DNA of 64,000 bases from Clostridia bacterium. GTDB lineage: Bacteria; Bacillota; Clostridia; Oscillospirales; CAG-272. Position 1 is the stretch's first letter. Every line of letters starts with the position of its first letter. Of the stretch, positions 16,863-26,027 are shown piece by piece. The position numbers and the translations under genes are program-made. The notes below the pieces were generated by a model. The model saw nothing but the letters and a program-made list of their open reading frames with translations. It was not told the origin of the DNA and searched no databases. The stretch lies in assembly GCA_017503325.1 (NCBI GenBank), contig JAFVTI010000029.1, positions 62,001 to 126,000 of the forward strand, in the 5' to 3' direction.

Positions 16863-17630
16863 ATGAAACGAGTACTGAAATATTCGCTGATCGTACTTTT
16901 CTGGATAGGTGTATGGTGGCTTATCTCGGCAATTGTCGGCTTACCATTGATATTGCCGTCTCCACTTGACGTCCTTATAAAGCTCGCCAATATGGCCACG
17001 ACCGCTGGATTCTGGCGCGTTATGATCACAAGTGCCGTGCGCGTGACTATCGGTATTATTCTCTCCTATCTTGGCGGCTTTTTGTTGGCAATTCTCTGCC
17101 ACAGAGTCCGTTTTGTGTACGACATGATGCTGCCGATCATATCGGTGATCAAAACCACCCCTGTCTCTTCATTTATCCTGATTGCGCTGGTATTTTTCAA
17201 TCGAGATCTTATTCCGGGCGCAATTGCAGCATTGATGGTGCTTCCCGTCGTGTTTTCCAATACGATCGAAGGCCTCTCTTCCCCGAGCTCCGCAATGCTC
17301 GAAACTGCTCGTGCTTACAAATTGAAATTTTCTGATCGTGTTCGCTGCATCTGGATCCCGACACTCCGCCCGTTTTTGATCTCGGCTGCCGGTGCATGTG
17401 CCGGTCTTGCGATCAAGGCAGGCATTGCTGCCGAGGTGTTGATCTGCCCTGAGGTTTCGGTTGGAAAATATATGTATCTCTCTAAGCAGAATATGGAATA
17501 CGTGGAGTTGTTTGCCTGGACTTTGGCTATTGTGATTTTCAGCTTCCTTGTTGACTTTGTGTTCAAGCAGATCCTGAGCTATGTCAAGAAAACGACACGA
17601 AAGGAGGGCGTAAGTCATGAAAATACATGA
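16863..17630 (+). CDS. ABC transporter permease (BPD type)
   Basis: The 255-residue integral membrane protein has five or six helices, the first at WIGVWWLISAIVG. A typical permease loop around MLETARAYKLKFSDRVRCIWIPTLRP matches the EAA motif that docks the ATPase. It begins 7 bp after the binding-protein stop with no strong ribosome site, so translation is probably coupled. It overlaps the ATPase gene by 14 bp. Similar permeases belong to the SsuC/TauC group. Confidence 0.9.
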   Translation: MKRVLKYSLIVLFWIGVWWLISAIVGLPLILPSPLDVLIKLANMATTAGFWRVMITSAVRVTIGIILSYLGGFLLAILCHRVRFVYDMMLPIISVIKTTPVSSFILIALVFFNRDLIPGAIAALMVLPVVFSNTIEGLSSPSSAMLETARAYKLKFSDRVRCIWIPTLRPFLISAAGACAGLAIKAGIAAEVLICPEVSVGKYMYLSKQNMEYVELFAWTLAIVIFSFLVDFVFKQILSYVKKTTRKEGVSHENT

Positions 17631-18183
17631 TCTTCACTTCTCTTTTGGGGATCGCGTGATTTTTAACGGACTTGATATGGAAATCAATGACGGACAAATC
17701 ACAGCGATTATGGCTCCTTCCGGAAAAGGAAAATCCACGTTGCTTCGTCTGATCGCGGGGCTGATCGAGCCCCAAAGCGGATGTATCGATATTGGCGGAC
17801 GGAAGGTTGGCATTATGTTCCAGGAACCGCGACTGTTCGGACAGCTGACTGTTTTACAAAACGTCATGCTCGTGATCAAGCAAAAGCAAGGTCGGAAGGA
17901 ACGAGCCCTTGAGCTCCTTGAGGCCTTTGACGTGGTTGACGCTGCAGAAAAATACCCGGACGAGCTATCAGGAGGCATGGCCAAGCGAGTGAGCCTTGCC
18001 AGAGCGATCGCCTACGACCCCGATATTTTGCTTTTGGACGAGCCTTTTTCAGCACTTGATTCAGATATGAAGAGTCATGTGATCACACAGACCAAGCGTC
18101 TTGTTGCCGGCAAAACGGTGATTCTCGTCACGCATGATCATGCAGAAGCAAAAGATTTCGCCGATTGCATCATGGCTTTATAA
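17617..18183 (+). CDS. ABC transporter ATP-binding protein, short form
   Basis: The ATPase has a Walker A APSGKGKST (Ala instead of the usual first Gly), Q-loop MFQEPRLFG, signature LSGGMAKRVSLARA, Walker B ILLLDEPFSALD and a switch His in VTHDHAEA. At 188 residues it is shorter than the usual 230-260 because it ends soon after the H-loop. All catalytic motifs are present, so it is likely functional. It powers the preceding permease and binding protein. An intrinsic terminator follows. Confidence 0.92.
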   Translation: MKIHDLHFSFGDRVIFNGLDMEINDGQITAIMAPSGKGKSTLLRLIAGLIEPQSGCIDIGGRKVGIMFQEPRLFGQLTVLQNVMLVIKQKQGRKERALELLEAFDVVDAAEKYPDELSGGMAKRVSLARAIAYDPDILLLDEPFSALDSDMKSHVITQTKRLVAGKTVILVTHDHAEAKDFADCIMAL

Positions 18184-18189
18184 AAACTG

Positions 18190-18222
18190 AAAAACCCTTG
18201 CGACATCGTCGCAAGGGTTTTT
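18190..18222. terminator. Bidirectional intrinsic terminator
   Basis: AAAAACCCTTGCGAC and GTCGCAAGGGTTTTT form a 15-bp perfect stem with loop ATC, between converging genes. Confidence 0.9.
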
Positions 18223-18224
18223 CT

Positions 18225-19337
18225 TTATTCCGGAACATTTTCGAAGTCCTTCGGACTTGTCATGCCGAGATCCAAAAGCTCCGCGATCAGCAAAAGCATC
18301 AGATCTCGCTCTCTCTTATCAAGATCGTTGAACGTCTTGATCATGGTTACGATATTCTTCAGGCTGCGTGCGTTGAGTTCGGACAGCGTTTTAACTCCCG
18401 TGGATTCCAACATGCCAAATAATACATCAACAAAGTGTTTTCTCGCTTCGGGCGGCAATGCATGAATTCTTTCGTTGAGCAGAATGGTATTGACCGCATC
18501 CTTACCGATCTTATTGACTCTGACAAATCCCGAGCCCATGACCTGCCAGGACATGCCGTCATGCTGAAATATACCGACCTGCTTGCTCTTGACAATGCGA
18601 AGCTTTCCCCTGTTCTCAAAAAACATGCCCACAACGGAGTTCTGAGGCATATAAACGTGAAACTTGGACTCGGCTGCTTTATACTCCGGTAATTCCGTAA
18701 ATGCTTTGGAAAATCCGGGGCCGTCGTTACTGAAAGACGCCACGATGCGGTTTTTATATTCCTGCGCGCATTTTACCGTTGCGTACAAAGCAAGATGTCC
18801 GCCCTTGGAATGGCCGCCGATGTAAAAGTTTCCGGGCTGTGCTCCTATGACAGAATTGACGTATTCGACAACTCGCTTATGCGAAGGAATTTCATCAAGG
18901 AAAGACAGATTAAAATCCTCCTTCCATCCAACGATCGTATCATCCGTGCCACGGATACTGATATACGACATTTTTTCCTTCAGGCGAATCGTGATCGCAC
19001 AGAATTGCTTTTCCTCCGCTATGTCAATTTCATTGACGAAAGCAGAAAGTTGAAGATCTCCAAAGCGTTTACTCTGGGCCATCATGCGGAACACGGTGTA
19101 CGTTTGCGGCGAAATGATCAATCCGGGACCTTTGTTCTTTTTGATATCGTTTTCAAAGAAAAACTGCATGGCAGCCTGCTTTATGGTGATAGGCGGTGCT
19201 GAGGGATCAGCATCAACGATACCGGAAAAATCCACGAATGCCAGCTGCGATAATATCAGATTGTCCACTTCATTGAGCTTGACTTGCTCAAACGTAATGT
19301 CTCCACGCCAATTCAAGTAATCGATGATGTTAGCCAT
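18225..19337 (-). CDS. DUF2974 (Mbeg1-like) alpha/beta hydrolase
   Basis: The 370-residue protein matches the DUF2974 lipase-like family. The N-terminus MANIIDYLNWRGD..T is characteristic. A serine-hydrolase elbow GGHSKGGHLA (nucleophile Ser in GHSKG, near residue 175) sits in a predicted alpha/beta fold, and SIRGTDDTIVGWKEDF provides the family's second conserved block. No signal peptide is seen. The substrate is unknown. Its start overlaps the end of the GH78 gene by 25 bp, so it is probably translated from the same mRNA. Confidence 0.85.
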   Translation of the reverse strand: MANIIDYLNWRGDITFEQVKLNEVDNLILSQLAFVDFSGIVDADPSAPPITIKQAAMQFFFENDIKKNKGPGLIISPQTYTVFRMMAQSKRFGDLQLSAFVNEIDIAEEKQFCAITIRLKEKMSYISIRGTDDTIVGWKEDFNLSFLDEIPSHKRVVEYVNSVIGAQPGNFYIGGHSKGGHLALYATVKCAQEYKNRIVASFSNDGPGFSKAFTELPEYKAAESKFHVYMPQNSVVGMFFENRGKLRIVKSKQVGIFQHDGMSWQVMGSGFVRVNKIGKDAVNTILLNERIHALPPEARKHFVDVLFGMLESTGVKTLSELNARSLKNIVTMIKTFNDLDKRERDLMLLLIAELLDLGMTSPKDFENVPE

Positions 19338-21964
19338 GGCTGTTCTCCTTTCACAGTTTTACTACAGTAAAATTGTATGCTGACAGCGTGATAAGTTCCG
19401 GAGCCGACAAAGCAGGTCTCATCCTGCGGACATATCGTCTTGGATCCGTCAGCTGCCGTAATCTCCACACCCTCGGCAAAAGCAAGAATACCGTGCGTAT
19501 TGGCGGGGACCGTCACCTCATACGCGTAACCCTGCTCGGTCTTTTTCGCAGATACCGCGATCTTTCCATACATGGATTCATAAGTAATTGCTACGTGATC
19601 AACCCCGCTTACGTGATACGGCTTGACAACGAAGGTTTTGAATCCGGGCTCTGCAGGCTGCAGACCGCCAAGATAAGCATAATAGATATAAGCGAAACCG
19701 CTGTGCATGGGATGGTTGTAGGACGGAACGCACTTGGTTCGGTCAGTTTCGATATGGTGCATATCAAGCTGCTCCCAAACGGAGGTTGCATTGTCATCCA
19801 TCATGGTGCCAAAGCTTGTATGTCGGCGATTAAACAGGATCTCCATCGCCATATCCCCCATGCCCTCTTCAAAGAGCAGCGGAATCAGATACTTGTTTCC
19901 ATAGATGCCGGTGCTCATGGCATAATCCTCTTGGACGATGCTGTCATGCAGTGATTTCAGCAGTGCTTCTCTGTCGTACTCGGGATAGACACCCAGCGTC
20001 AGTGCAACGGCATCAGACGCCCATGTACCGTACGTGTGCTTATCATGGTCGTAGAAATGACGAATGAAGGATTCACTGATGCGATCGGCAAGATCCGTAT
20101 AGTACTTTGCATCACCATAGCCAAAATGATTGCATAATTCCGCCATCTTGATACAGATCTCATAGAACATCAAGGTAGAAGAATGCGGTACGGGTATTCT
20201 TCTTTTGCTTCCCTCTCCGCCGGGAGGACACCAGTCTCCAAGTCCCTCGGAAATAATATAGTCCTGCGCCCTTGCTGCCTCATGCTCCACCCATGCCTGC
20301 ATCAGATCCCAGTTGCGCGTGACGGCCGTGGAATCGTTGCAGTAATGATGTAACCAATAAGGAATAATGATCTGAGCACAGCCCCAAAGAGGAGATGCCT
20401 CACCGCAGCCGCGCTTACCGGGCGAGATCATACACCATGTTCCGTACACTTCCTTCTGCGTTCTGATATCGCTGAGATACTTTTCATAAGAAGCGGTCAT
20501 GTCATAATTCATGATGCCCGTGTTGCAAACGATTTGCGCATCACCCAGCCAGCCGCATTTTTCTCTCGCAGGGCAATCCTCGGGCAGACCGTGGTAGTTT
20601 GAGCGGAACGTACGGCAAATGATCTCATGGAGCAAATTCAAGTCATCAGAGGACGACTCAAACGTGCCTGCCTGCACAAGATCGGTGGAAAGCGCGCAGC
20701 CAACCACAAAATCAATGCCGGGCTGGCGGCCGTATTCGTGGCAATAGTCAACACCGGTGACCTCGATATATCTGAAGCCGTGATACGTAAATCTCGGGCG
20801 GTATACCTCGCCCTGCTCATCGCCGCGTGCAATATAGATATCCTGCTGGACGCATTGTGTAGCAAAGCCGCCTGTGGAACGGTAATCCGGCTGACCGCTG
20901 GTGCTGACGGTTTCCGCGTAACGGAAGATATACAGCTTGCCCCGAGAGGATCTGGGGAGATGGAACTCACCAACACCCGCAAAGTTCTCTCCAAGGTCGA
21001 TGACCCATGCGCTGTCCTCATTTCCCGTAGCGGGAGTTACACTCTTGGCAGGAATACGCTTGATAATTCTGACGGGAGGCATATTGCAAGGCTTGAGCTC
21101 GCCCTTGGGCGTGGTATCAACGATGCAATCACACCATCCCGCATCACTTCCGTTGGCATCTGCAAAATCGGGCGTTTCAAGTCTTGCGTCATACGTTTCA
21201 CCGTTGTAAATATTGTTGTGCGTAATGGGACTGTTCTTACACTTCCAGGACGTATCCGTGACAACAGAATCACGCGTTCCATCCTCGTATTCGATCTCCA
21301 GACGAGCGATCAGGCAAACGGGTCCATAACTAAACCCGTTATACGTCCATACCTGACTTTGCGAATAAAAGCCTTCGCCAAGCCATGCCGTAATTGCATT
21401 ACTCTCTTGGATCAATCCGGTCACGTCATACGCACGGTAAAGGATCTCTTTTTCGTAATTGGTCATGGGAGGATCAATATAATCGTCGGCAACCTTTTTA
21501 CCGTTGATATAATACTCCGCGCAACCGAGTCCGGACGCATACAGCGTGGCACGTCTGACGCCTTGCTTGGCTGCAAACTTCTTTCTTAAATAAGGAGACC
21601 AGCTGACTATTAGATTGGACGGCGTGATCCATTCTGCCTGCCACATGTCCGGATAAAGCTCTGTTGAAAAAGTCAGCGTAGAAACAGCGGACTGATCGTG
21701 ATTATCCTTGATGCAAAGATTCCATTGGTATTCTGTTGCGGGCTGCAAAAACAGCTCTTCAAATTGAATATCGCAGGACTGGTCATTCTCAACCGTGTCC
21801 GAATCAAATATCAATTCCTTGTCCTTGGAAATGGTAACGCGATAGGTTTTTTGCATCACGTTATCCAGATCGGAAGCAAGCTTCCATGAGAATCTCAGCC
21901 CATGCGTCTTTGCAAGATTGGGCGCGGGATTATTATCGATTCTCAGATCATAAACCTGCAGCAT
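19313..21964 (-). CDS. Alpha-L-rhamnosidase, GH78
   Basis: The 883-residue enzyme has the GH78 layout: beta-sandwich domains (YYINGKKVADDYIDPP), an (alpha/alpha)6 barrel and a C-terminal beta domain. The acidic signature DCPAREKCGWLGDAQ carries the residues aligned with the general acid and substrate-binding acids. ATSVWEQLD holds the later conserved Glu. It releases terminal L-rhamnose from plant or microbial glycans. No signal peptide is present, so it probably acts on imported oligosaccharides. GGGGAGGT precedes ATG 21964. Confidence 0.94.
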   Translation of the reverse strand: MLQVYDLRIDNNPAPNLAKTHGLRFSWKLASDLDNVMQKTYRVTISKDKELIFDSDTVENDQSCDIQFEELFLQPATEYQWNLCIKDNHDQSAVSTLTFSTELYPDMWQAEWITPSNLIVSWSPYLRKKFAAKQGVRRATLYASGLGCAEYYINGKKVADDYIDPPMTNYEKEILYRAYDVTGLIQESNAITAWLGEGFYSQSQVWTYNGFSYGPVCLIARLEIEYEDGTRDSVVTDTSWKCKNSPITHNNIYNGETYDARLETPDFADANGSDAGWCDCIVDTTPKGELKPCNMPPVRIIKRIPAKSVTPATGNEDSAWVIDLGENFAGVGEFHLPRSSRGKLYIFRYAETVSTSGQPDYRSTGGFATQCVQQDIYIARGDEQGEVYRPRFTYHGFRYIEVTGVDYCHEYGRQPGIDFVVGCALSTDLVQAGTFESSSDDLNLLHEIICRTFRSNYHGLPEDCPAREKCGWLGDAQIVCNTGIMNYDMTASYEKYLSDIRTQKEVYGTWCMISPGKRGCGEASPLWGCAQIIIPYWLHHYCNDSTAVTRNWDLMQAWVEHEAARAQDYIISEGLGDWCPPGGEGSKRRIPVPHSSTLMFYEICIKMAELCNHFGYGDAKYYTDLADRISESFIRHFYDHDKHTYGTWASDAVALTLGVYPEYDREALLKSLHDSIVQEDYAMSTGIYGNKYLIPLLFEEGMGDMAMEILFNRRHTSFGTMMDDNATSVWEQLDMHHIETDRTKCVPSYNHPMHSGFAYIYYAYLGGLQPAEPGFKTFVVKPYHVSGVDHVAITYESMYGKIAVSAKKTEQGYAYEVTVPANTHGILAFAEGVEITAADGSKTICPQDETCFVGSGTYHAVSIQFYCSKTVKGEQPWLTSSIT

Positions 21965-22000
21965 GAGTACCTCCCCAAATTGAATATTTTGTTCCTCCTT

Positions 22001-22029
22001 ATTATAACAGATTTTTTTCGGTTAGTCAA
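22001..22029 (-). promoter_or_regulatory. Promoter of the first GH78 gene
   Basis: On the minus strand TTGACT (22024-22029), a 17-bp spacer and TATAAT (22001-22006). Confidence 0.8.
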
Positions 22030-22652
22030 TTTCATAATTGAAAACTGAAAATTTATTTACAAATTTTCTTTTGGTGAAATATTCACAAAATTTCATGATG
22101 TATTTTTCAGCCATTCAACATAAATAAAAGCCAACATGTATAATTGTGCATATTGACCATATCCCATGATCCGAATACGGTACGACAAAATCACATTTCC
22201 ACCGTTGGCAGTCGTTATCATCATTTGCTCGCGGTTATGCCATACAGCCTTTCCATATTCCGCTATTATCTTTTGTTATAAAGGATTTTCAGTTCGTCTG
22301 CGGCGGTATAGTATGCTTAACCTTTCGCGCCGACGGGGTGATTCCAGGCTTTTCGGTCGCAGTTTTCGTTGTTTTTAACACGACAACCATGTCGTGTCCG
22401 GCGTCGTTCGTGTTGGCTCTTGCTATTTTTATAATTGATCCAATATTTTAGTGTTTTTCAATAATTTCGTGTGTAATATCGATGTATTTTACTTAATTTC
22501 GCTTATTTTAACGATTTGTCACTATGTTACGAAATTTGCCTTGTCGGAGCACGACTTTTGCCGATCATATTGACAAATGCGTCGGTTTCATATAAAATGT
22601 AAACACGATGAAACATCTTTTCGCCGTAATCTTTAGAAAGTGAGGAAATGCC
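22030..22652. other. Long intergenic region
   Basis: About 620 bp lie between two divergent genes. I see no convincing gene. A small hairpin (CACGACA / TGTCGTG) lies near 22379-22397, and a promoter at 22570-22598 serves the LRR gene. A 70-codon open frame at 22166 lacks a ribosome site and was not accepted. Confidence 0.6.
22570..22598 (+). promoter_or_regulatory. Promoter of the LRR gene
   Basis: TTGACA (22570-22575), a 17-bp spacer and TAAAAT (22593-22598), 54 bp before ATG 22653. Confidence 0.68.
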
Positions 22653-23315
22653 ATGTACACAAAGACAGTATCCACAGGTCTCCTTTTTACTGCCCTTAAT
22701 GATCATGAATGTGCCCTTTCAGGCATTGGAACCTGTACGGACGATCATCTCGTTATCCCCGAACAACACATGGGACGCGCCGTAACGCAGATCACAGATA
22801 TGGCCTTTGCTCACAATCATGATATCATTTCCGTCTTGATTCCCTCCACAATCAAGCACGTAGGTGACTATGCATTTGCATGGTGTCACAATCTTCATGC
22901 CGTTACGATCGAAAACCACGGCGTTAGTAAAATCGGCGAAAGATGCTTTATCGGATGCGACAAGTTGACACAGCTCTATCTTGGTGATTGCCTGACAACG
23001 ATTGGCGAGAAGGCGTTTGCATTCTGTGCTTCAATCAGAACGCTTGCTCTTCCCTACGGTACGAGAACTGTTGGACATTCCGCATTTGAGGGCTGCAGAT
23101 CCTTGGAAACCGTGATCCTGCCCGAAACACTCAATACGCTCCCGAACAACATGTTCGGTGCATGCATTTCGCTGACATCCGTTTCCCTTTCCAGTCTGAC
23201 GAGATCGATCGGCTATTACGCATTCTCCTATTGCCGCAATCTGCGTCACATCAACGTCGGAAACGCCGTCGTAGACGAACAAGCCTTCTATGGTTGTGAG
23301 TCTTTAGCAAGCTAA
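22653..23315 (+). CDS. BspA-type leucine-rich repeat protein (LRR_5)
   Basis: The 220-residue protein is built of about seven repeats of roughly 23 residues of the form IGexAFxxCxxLxxVxIPxxV, for example IGEKAFAFCASIRTLALP. This is the BspA/LRR_5 type seen in host-associated bacteria and often linked to adhesion. There is no signal peptide or anchor, so a cytoplasmic or non-classical location is likely. GTGAGGAAATGCC before ATG 22653 sets the start. The window encodes a second, secreted LRR protein at 60281-61705. Confidence 0.85.
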   Translation: MYTKTVSTGLLFTALNDHECALSGIGTCTDDHLVIPEQHMGRAVTQITDMAFAHNHDIISVLIPSTIKHVGDYAFAWCHNLHAVTIENHGVSKIGERCFIGCDKLTQLYLGDCLTTIGEKAFAFCASIRTLALPYGTRTVGHSAFEGCRSLETVILPETLNTLPNNMFGACISLTSVSLSSLTRSIGYYAFSYCRNLRHINVGNAVVDEQAFYGCESLAS

Positions 23316-23332
23316 AGAAAAATCGTTCATAT

Positions 23333-23367
23333 AAAAAAGATCGGATTTCACACATCCGATCTTTTTT
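23333..23367. terminator. Intrinsic terminator
   Basis: AAAAAAGATCGGAT and ATCCGATCTTTTTT form a 14-bp perfect stem after the LRR gene. Confidence 0.9.
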
Positions 23368-23392
23368 GTTTGGAATAATTTGGGCAAAATGC

Positions 23393-23421
23393 TTGCAATT
23401 ACACAATATATATGGTATACT
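23393..23421 (+). promoter_or_regulatory. Promoter of the second GH78 gene
   Basis: TTGCAA (23393-23398), a 17-bp spacer and TATACT (23416-23421), 35 bp before the start codon. Confidence 0.78.
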
Positions 23422-23455
23422 TTCCTTGTATAACACATCATACGGAGGTATGCAC

Positions 23456-25981
23456 ATGAAAGATATGTTGAGCGCCGGTAAGGCCAAGTGGATCTCCTTT
23501 GGCTATCCGGGAGAAAATGAACATACAGAGATCTCCAATCCTTGGGAAAACAAGCTGGTTATGACCGATCAGTTCAAGGCGATCGAGACAAGACACGGTC
23601 TTGCCCTGTTCCGCAAGAGTTTTTCCGCTACCAAGAGTGACAAGGTCACCGTCGACGCAACCGCGCTTGGTATTTTTGAGCTGTACTGCAACGGAAAGCG
23701 CGTTGGCCGCATTGATGAGAATGGTAACGAGATCTTTGACGAGCTCAAGCCGGGTTATTATGAGTTCAGAAAAAGAGCTCTCTACTTCAGCTACGACCTG
23801 ACTCCCTATCTGACTGACGGAGAAAACGTGTTGCTTGCAGCAGTCGCACCCGGTTGGAGAAACGGCCGTATTGCCTTTAATGCCTTTGAAGGCGAAAACG
23901 AGGCCTTCTTTGCCAAAATCACCGTGAATGACGATGCCATCTACACCGATTCCGACTGGTTGGCTACCTGGGGCGGCAGAGTTCGTGCTGCTGACATCTG
24001 GGATGGCGAGCTTTATAACGCAAATTATCCTTCTTATAATGAAATGAGTACTGCCGGATACGATGTGTCCGACTGGAGCACTCCCGCTATTGTGACACAG
24101 GATATTGAAATCACGCCCTTCATCGGTCCTACCGTCATGGTGCGTCCAGAGCTTACCAGAAAGCCGATTTCTTTGACCGTTCACGAAGGAACGATCGACA
24201 ACGGCACCGAGCACGGTGAGATCAACGTCGTGTATGCAGCAGAAAATCAAGAAGCGATCAGCCTCAAAAACGGTCAGGTGCTGACTTACGACCTTGGGCA
24301 GAATATGGTTGGCTGGCCTGTTATTACCGTCAAGGGTAACGCCAAGACTACCATTCAGCTGCGCGCTGCAGAGTTTCTCAACGACAGCGGCTCCGAGGCT
24401 CGCGGAAACGACGGTCCCAAGGGCTCTGTCTATACTATCAACTACAGAAGTGCCCGTGCAAAGGCTTATTACATTTTGGGAGGCGAACCCGAGGGTGAAT
24501 CCTATCAGCCCACCTTCTCCTTCTTTGGCTTCCGCTATATTGAAATCACAGCTGACGCTGACGTTGAAATCCTTTCCTTCCGTGCTGACGTCATCGGCTC
24601 TGCTACCCGCGAGACTGGCAAGATGGAAACCTCTAACGCTTTGGTCAATCAGTTGATCTCCAACATCATCTGGGGTCAGCGCGGCAACTACCTCTACGTT
24701 CCCACCGACTGCCCGCAGAGAGACGAGCGACTTGGATGGACGGGTGACACGCAGATCTTCTGTAATACCGCTGCTTATAACGCTGACGTGCGTATGTTCT
24801 TCCACAAGTGGCTGCAGGACGCAAGAGACAGCCAGGCTGACTGGGGCGGCTACCCCGACGTCATCCCTGCTGCGCGTGTCGTAGGCTGTGGCGGCGCGGC
24901 ATGGGGCGATGCAGGCATCATTGTTCCCTACGTCATGTGGAAAATGTACGGTGACGTAGAGCTCCTTCGCGACCACTACGACTCCATGGTAAAGCACATG
25001 AATATGCTTGAAGCACGCGACATTGAAACGCCGCACAAGCACGCTGCATACGGTGACTGGCTGGCTTATGAGCCCTCTGATCACTGGATGGTTTCGGTTT
25101 GCTATGCTGCATTTGATGCACGCCTGATGGTTCAGATCGCACAGGTTCTGGGCAAGCATACCGATGCCAACCGTTTCCAGAATTACTTCAATGCTCTGAA
25201 GCATCGTTTCATAACCTTCTACTGCGACGAAAACGGTGATCTCTTACCCCAGCATCGTACCCAGACCGCTTACCTGCTGGCTCTGAAATTTGACCTGCTG
25301 GCAGAAAAGAACAGGCCCGCTGCAATCGCTGCCCTGCGTCAGAAGATCATTGACAATGGCCACAAGCTGTCCACAGGCTTTGTCGGAACGGGCATTCTTG
25401 CGCAGACACTTGCCGAGATCGGCGAAAATGATCTTGCTTATTCCCTGCTTTTGCAGCGTGAGAATCCTTCCTGGCTGTATTCCGTTGACCAGGGTGCTAC
25501 CACTATTTGGGAAAGATGGAACTCCTACACACTGGCTACCGGCTTTGGCAACGTAGGCATGAATTCCTTTAACCACTATGCATATGGCGCTATCCAGGAA
25601 TGGATGTACAGACACGTTGCCGGTATCGAATACGATCCCGCAGCTCCCGGCTTCGAGCGCGCGATCCTGCAGCCCAAGCCCGACACAAGAACCGCAGACG
25701 AGCTGCCAGAGGGCCAGGAGAATATCAAGTACGTCAACACTTCCTACGACTCCTACCACGGCACCATCGTCTCCAACTGGTCGACCGAGAACGGCTTTAC
25801 CTACTACTGCGAGGTTCCCGTTCCCACAAGACTGTATCTGCCTATTCTGACCAAGAACGACAGCTTCACGCTGGACGGCGTCAGCCACAAGTTCTCCGAG
25901 TTCAAGCAGGCTGCATACAACGCAAGACTTAACAGAATTGTGATCGACCTCACTCCCGGTAAATACGAATTCAAGATGTAA
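23456..25981 (+). CDS. Alpha-L-rhamnosidase, GH78 (second copy)
   Basis: The 841-residue enzyme is distinct from the GH78 at 19313-21964 but has the same layout. Its active-site block reads DCPQRDERLGWTGDTQ, and the later ATTIWERWNSY holds the conserved Glu. An N-terminal beta-sandwich (ALGIFELYCNGKRVG) and a C-terminal beta domain are present, and there is no signal peptide. ATG 23456 is chosen because GGAGGT ends 6 bp upstream, whereas the alternative ATG 23450 directly abuts it. The gene is rich in C-ending codons, suggesting good expression. Confidence 0.94.
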   Translation: MKDMLSAGKAKWISFGYPGENEHTEISNPWENKLVMTDQFKAIETRHGLALFRKSFSATKSDKVTVDATALGIFELYCNGKRVGRIDENGNEIFDELKPGYYEFRKRALYFSYDLTPYLTDGENVLLAAVAPGWRNGRIAFNAFEGENEAFFAKITVNDDAIYTDSDWLATWGGRVRAADIWDGELYNANYPSYNEMSTAGYDVSDWSTPAIVTQDIEITPFIGPTVMVRPELTRKPISLTVHEGTIDNGTEHGEINVVYAAENQEAISLKNGQVLTYDLGQNMVGWPVITVKGNAKTTIQLRAAEFLNDSGSEARGNDGPKGSVYTINYRSARAKAYYILGGEPEGESYQPTFSFFGFRYIEITADADVEILSFRADVIGSATRETGKMETSNALVNQLISNIIWGQRGNYLYVPTDCPQRDERLGWTGDTQIFCNTAAYNADVRMFFHKWLQDARDSQADWGGYPDVIPAARVVGCGGAAWGDAGIIVPYVMWKMYGDVELLRDHYDSMVKHMNMLEARDIETPHKHAAYGDWLAYEPSDHWMVSVCYAAFDARLMVQIAQVLGKHTDANRFQNYFNALKHRFITFYCDENGDLLPQHRTQTAYLLALKFDLLAEKNRPAAIAALRQKIIDNGHKLSTGFVGTGILAQTLAEIGENDLAYSLLLQRENPSWLYSVDQGATTIWERWNSYTLATGFGNVGMNSFNHYAYGAIQEWMYRHVAGIEYDPAAPGFERAILQPKPDTRTADELPEGQENIKYVNTSYDSYHGTIVSNWSTENGFTYYCEVPVPTRLYLPILTKNDSFTLDGVSHKFSEFKQAAYNARLNRIVIDLTPGKYEFKM

Positions 25982-25986
25982 TAAAT

Positions 25987-26025
25987 CAAAACAGCCCACC
26001 TCTCTAAATTAAGGTGGGCTGTTTT
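25987..26025. terminator. Bidirectional intrinsic terminator
   Basis: CAAAACAGCCCACCT and AGGTGGGCTGTTTTG form a strong stem between converging genes. Confidence 0.9.
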
Positions 26026-26027
26026 GA

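Noticed and set aside
22166..22378. A 70-codon open frame in the long intergenic region
   Set aside because: No ribosome site, no recognisable protein features, and an odd basic composition.
23438..25204. A 588-codon open frame antisense to the second GH78 gene
   Set aside because: The sense strand has full GH78 motifs. Long antisense frames arise here from codon bias; others lie opposite recJ, pncB and hisD.
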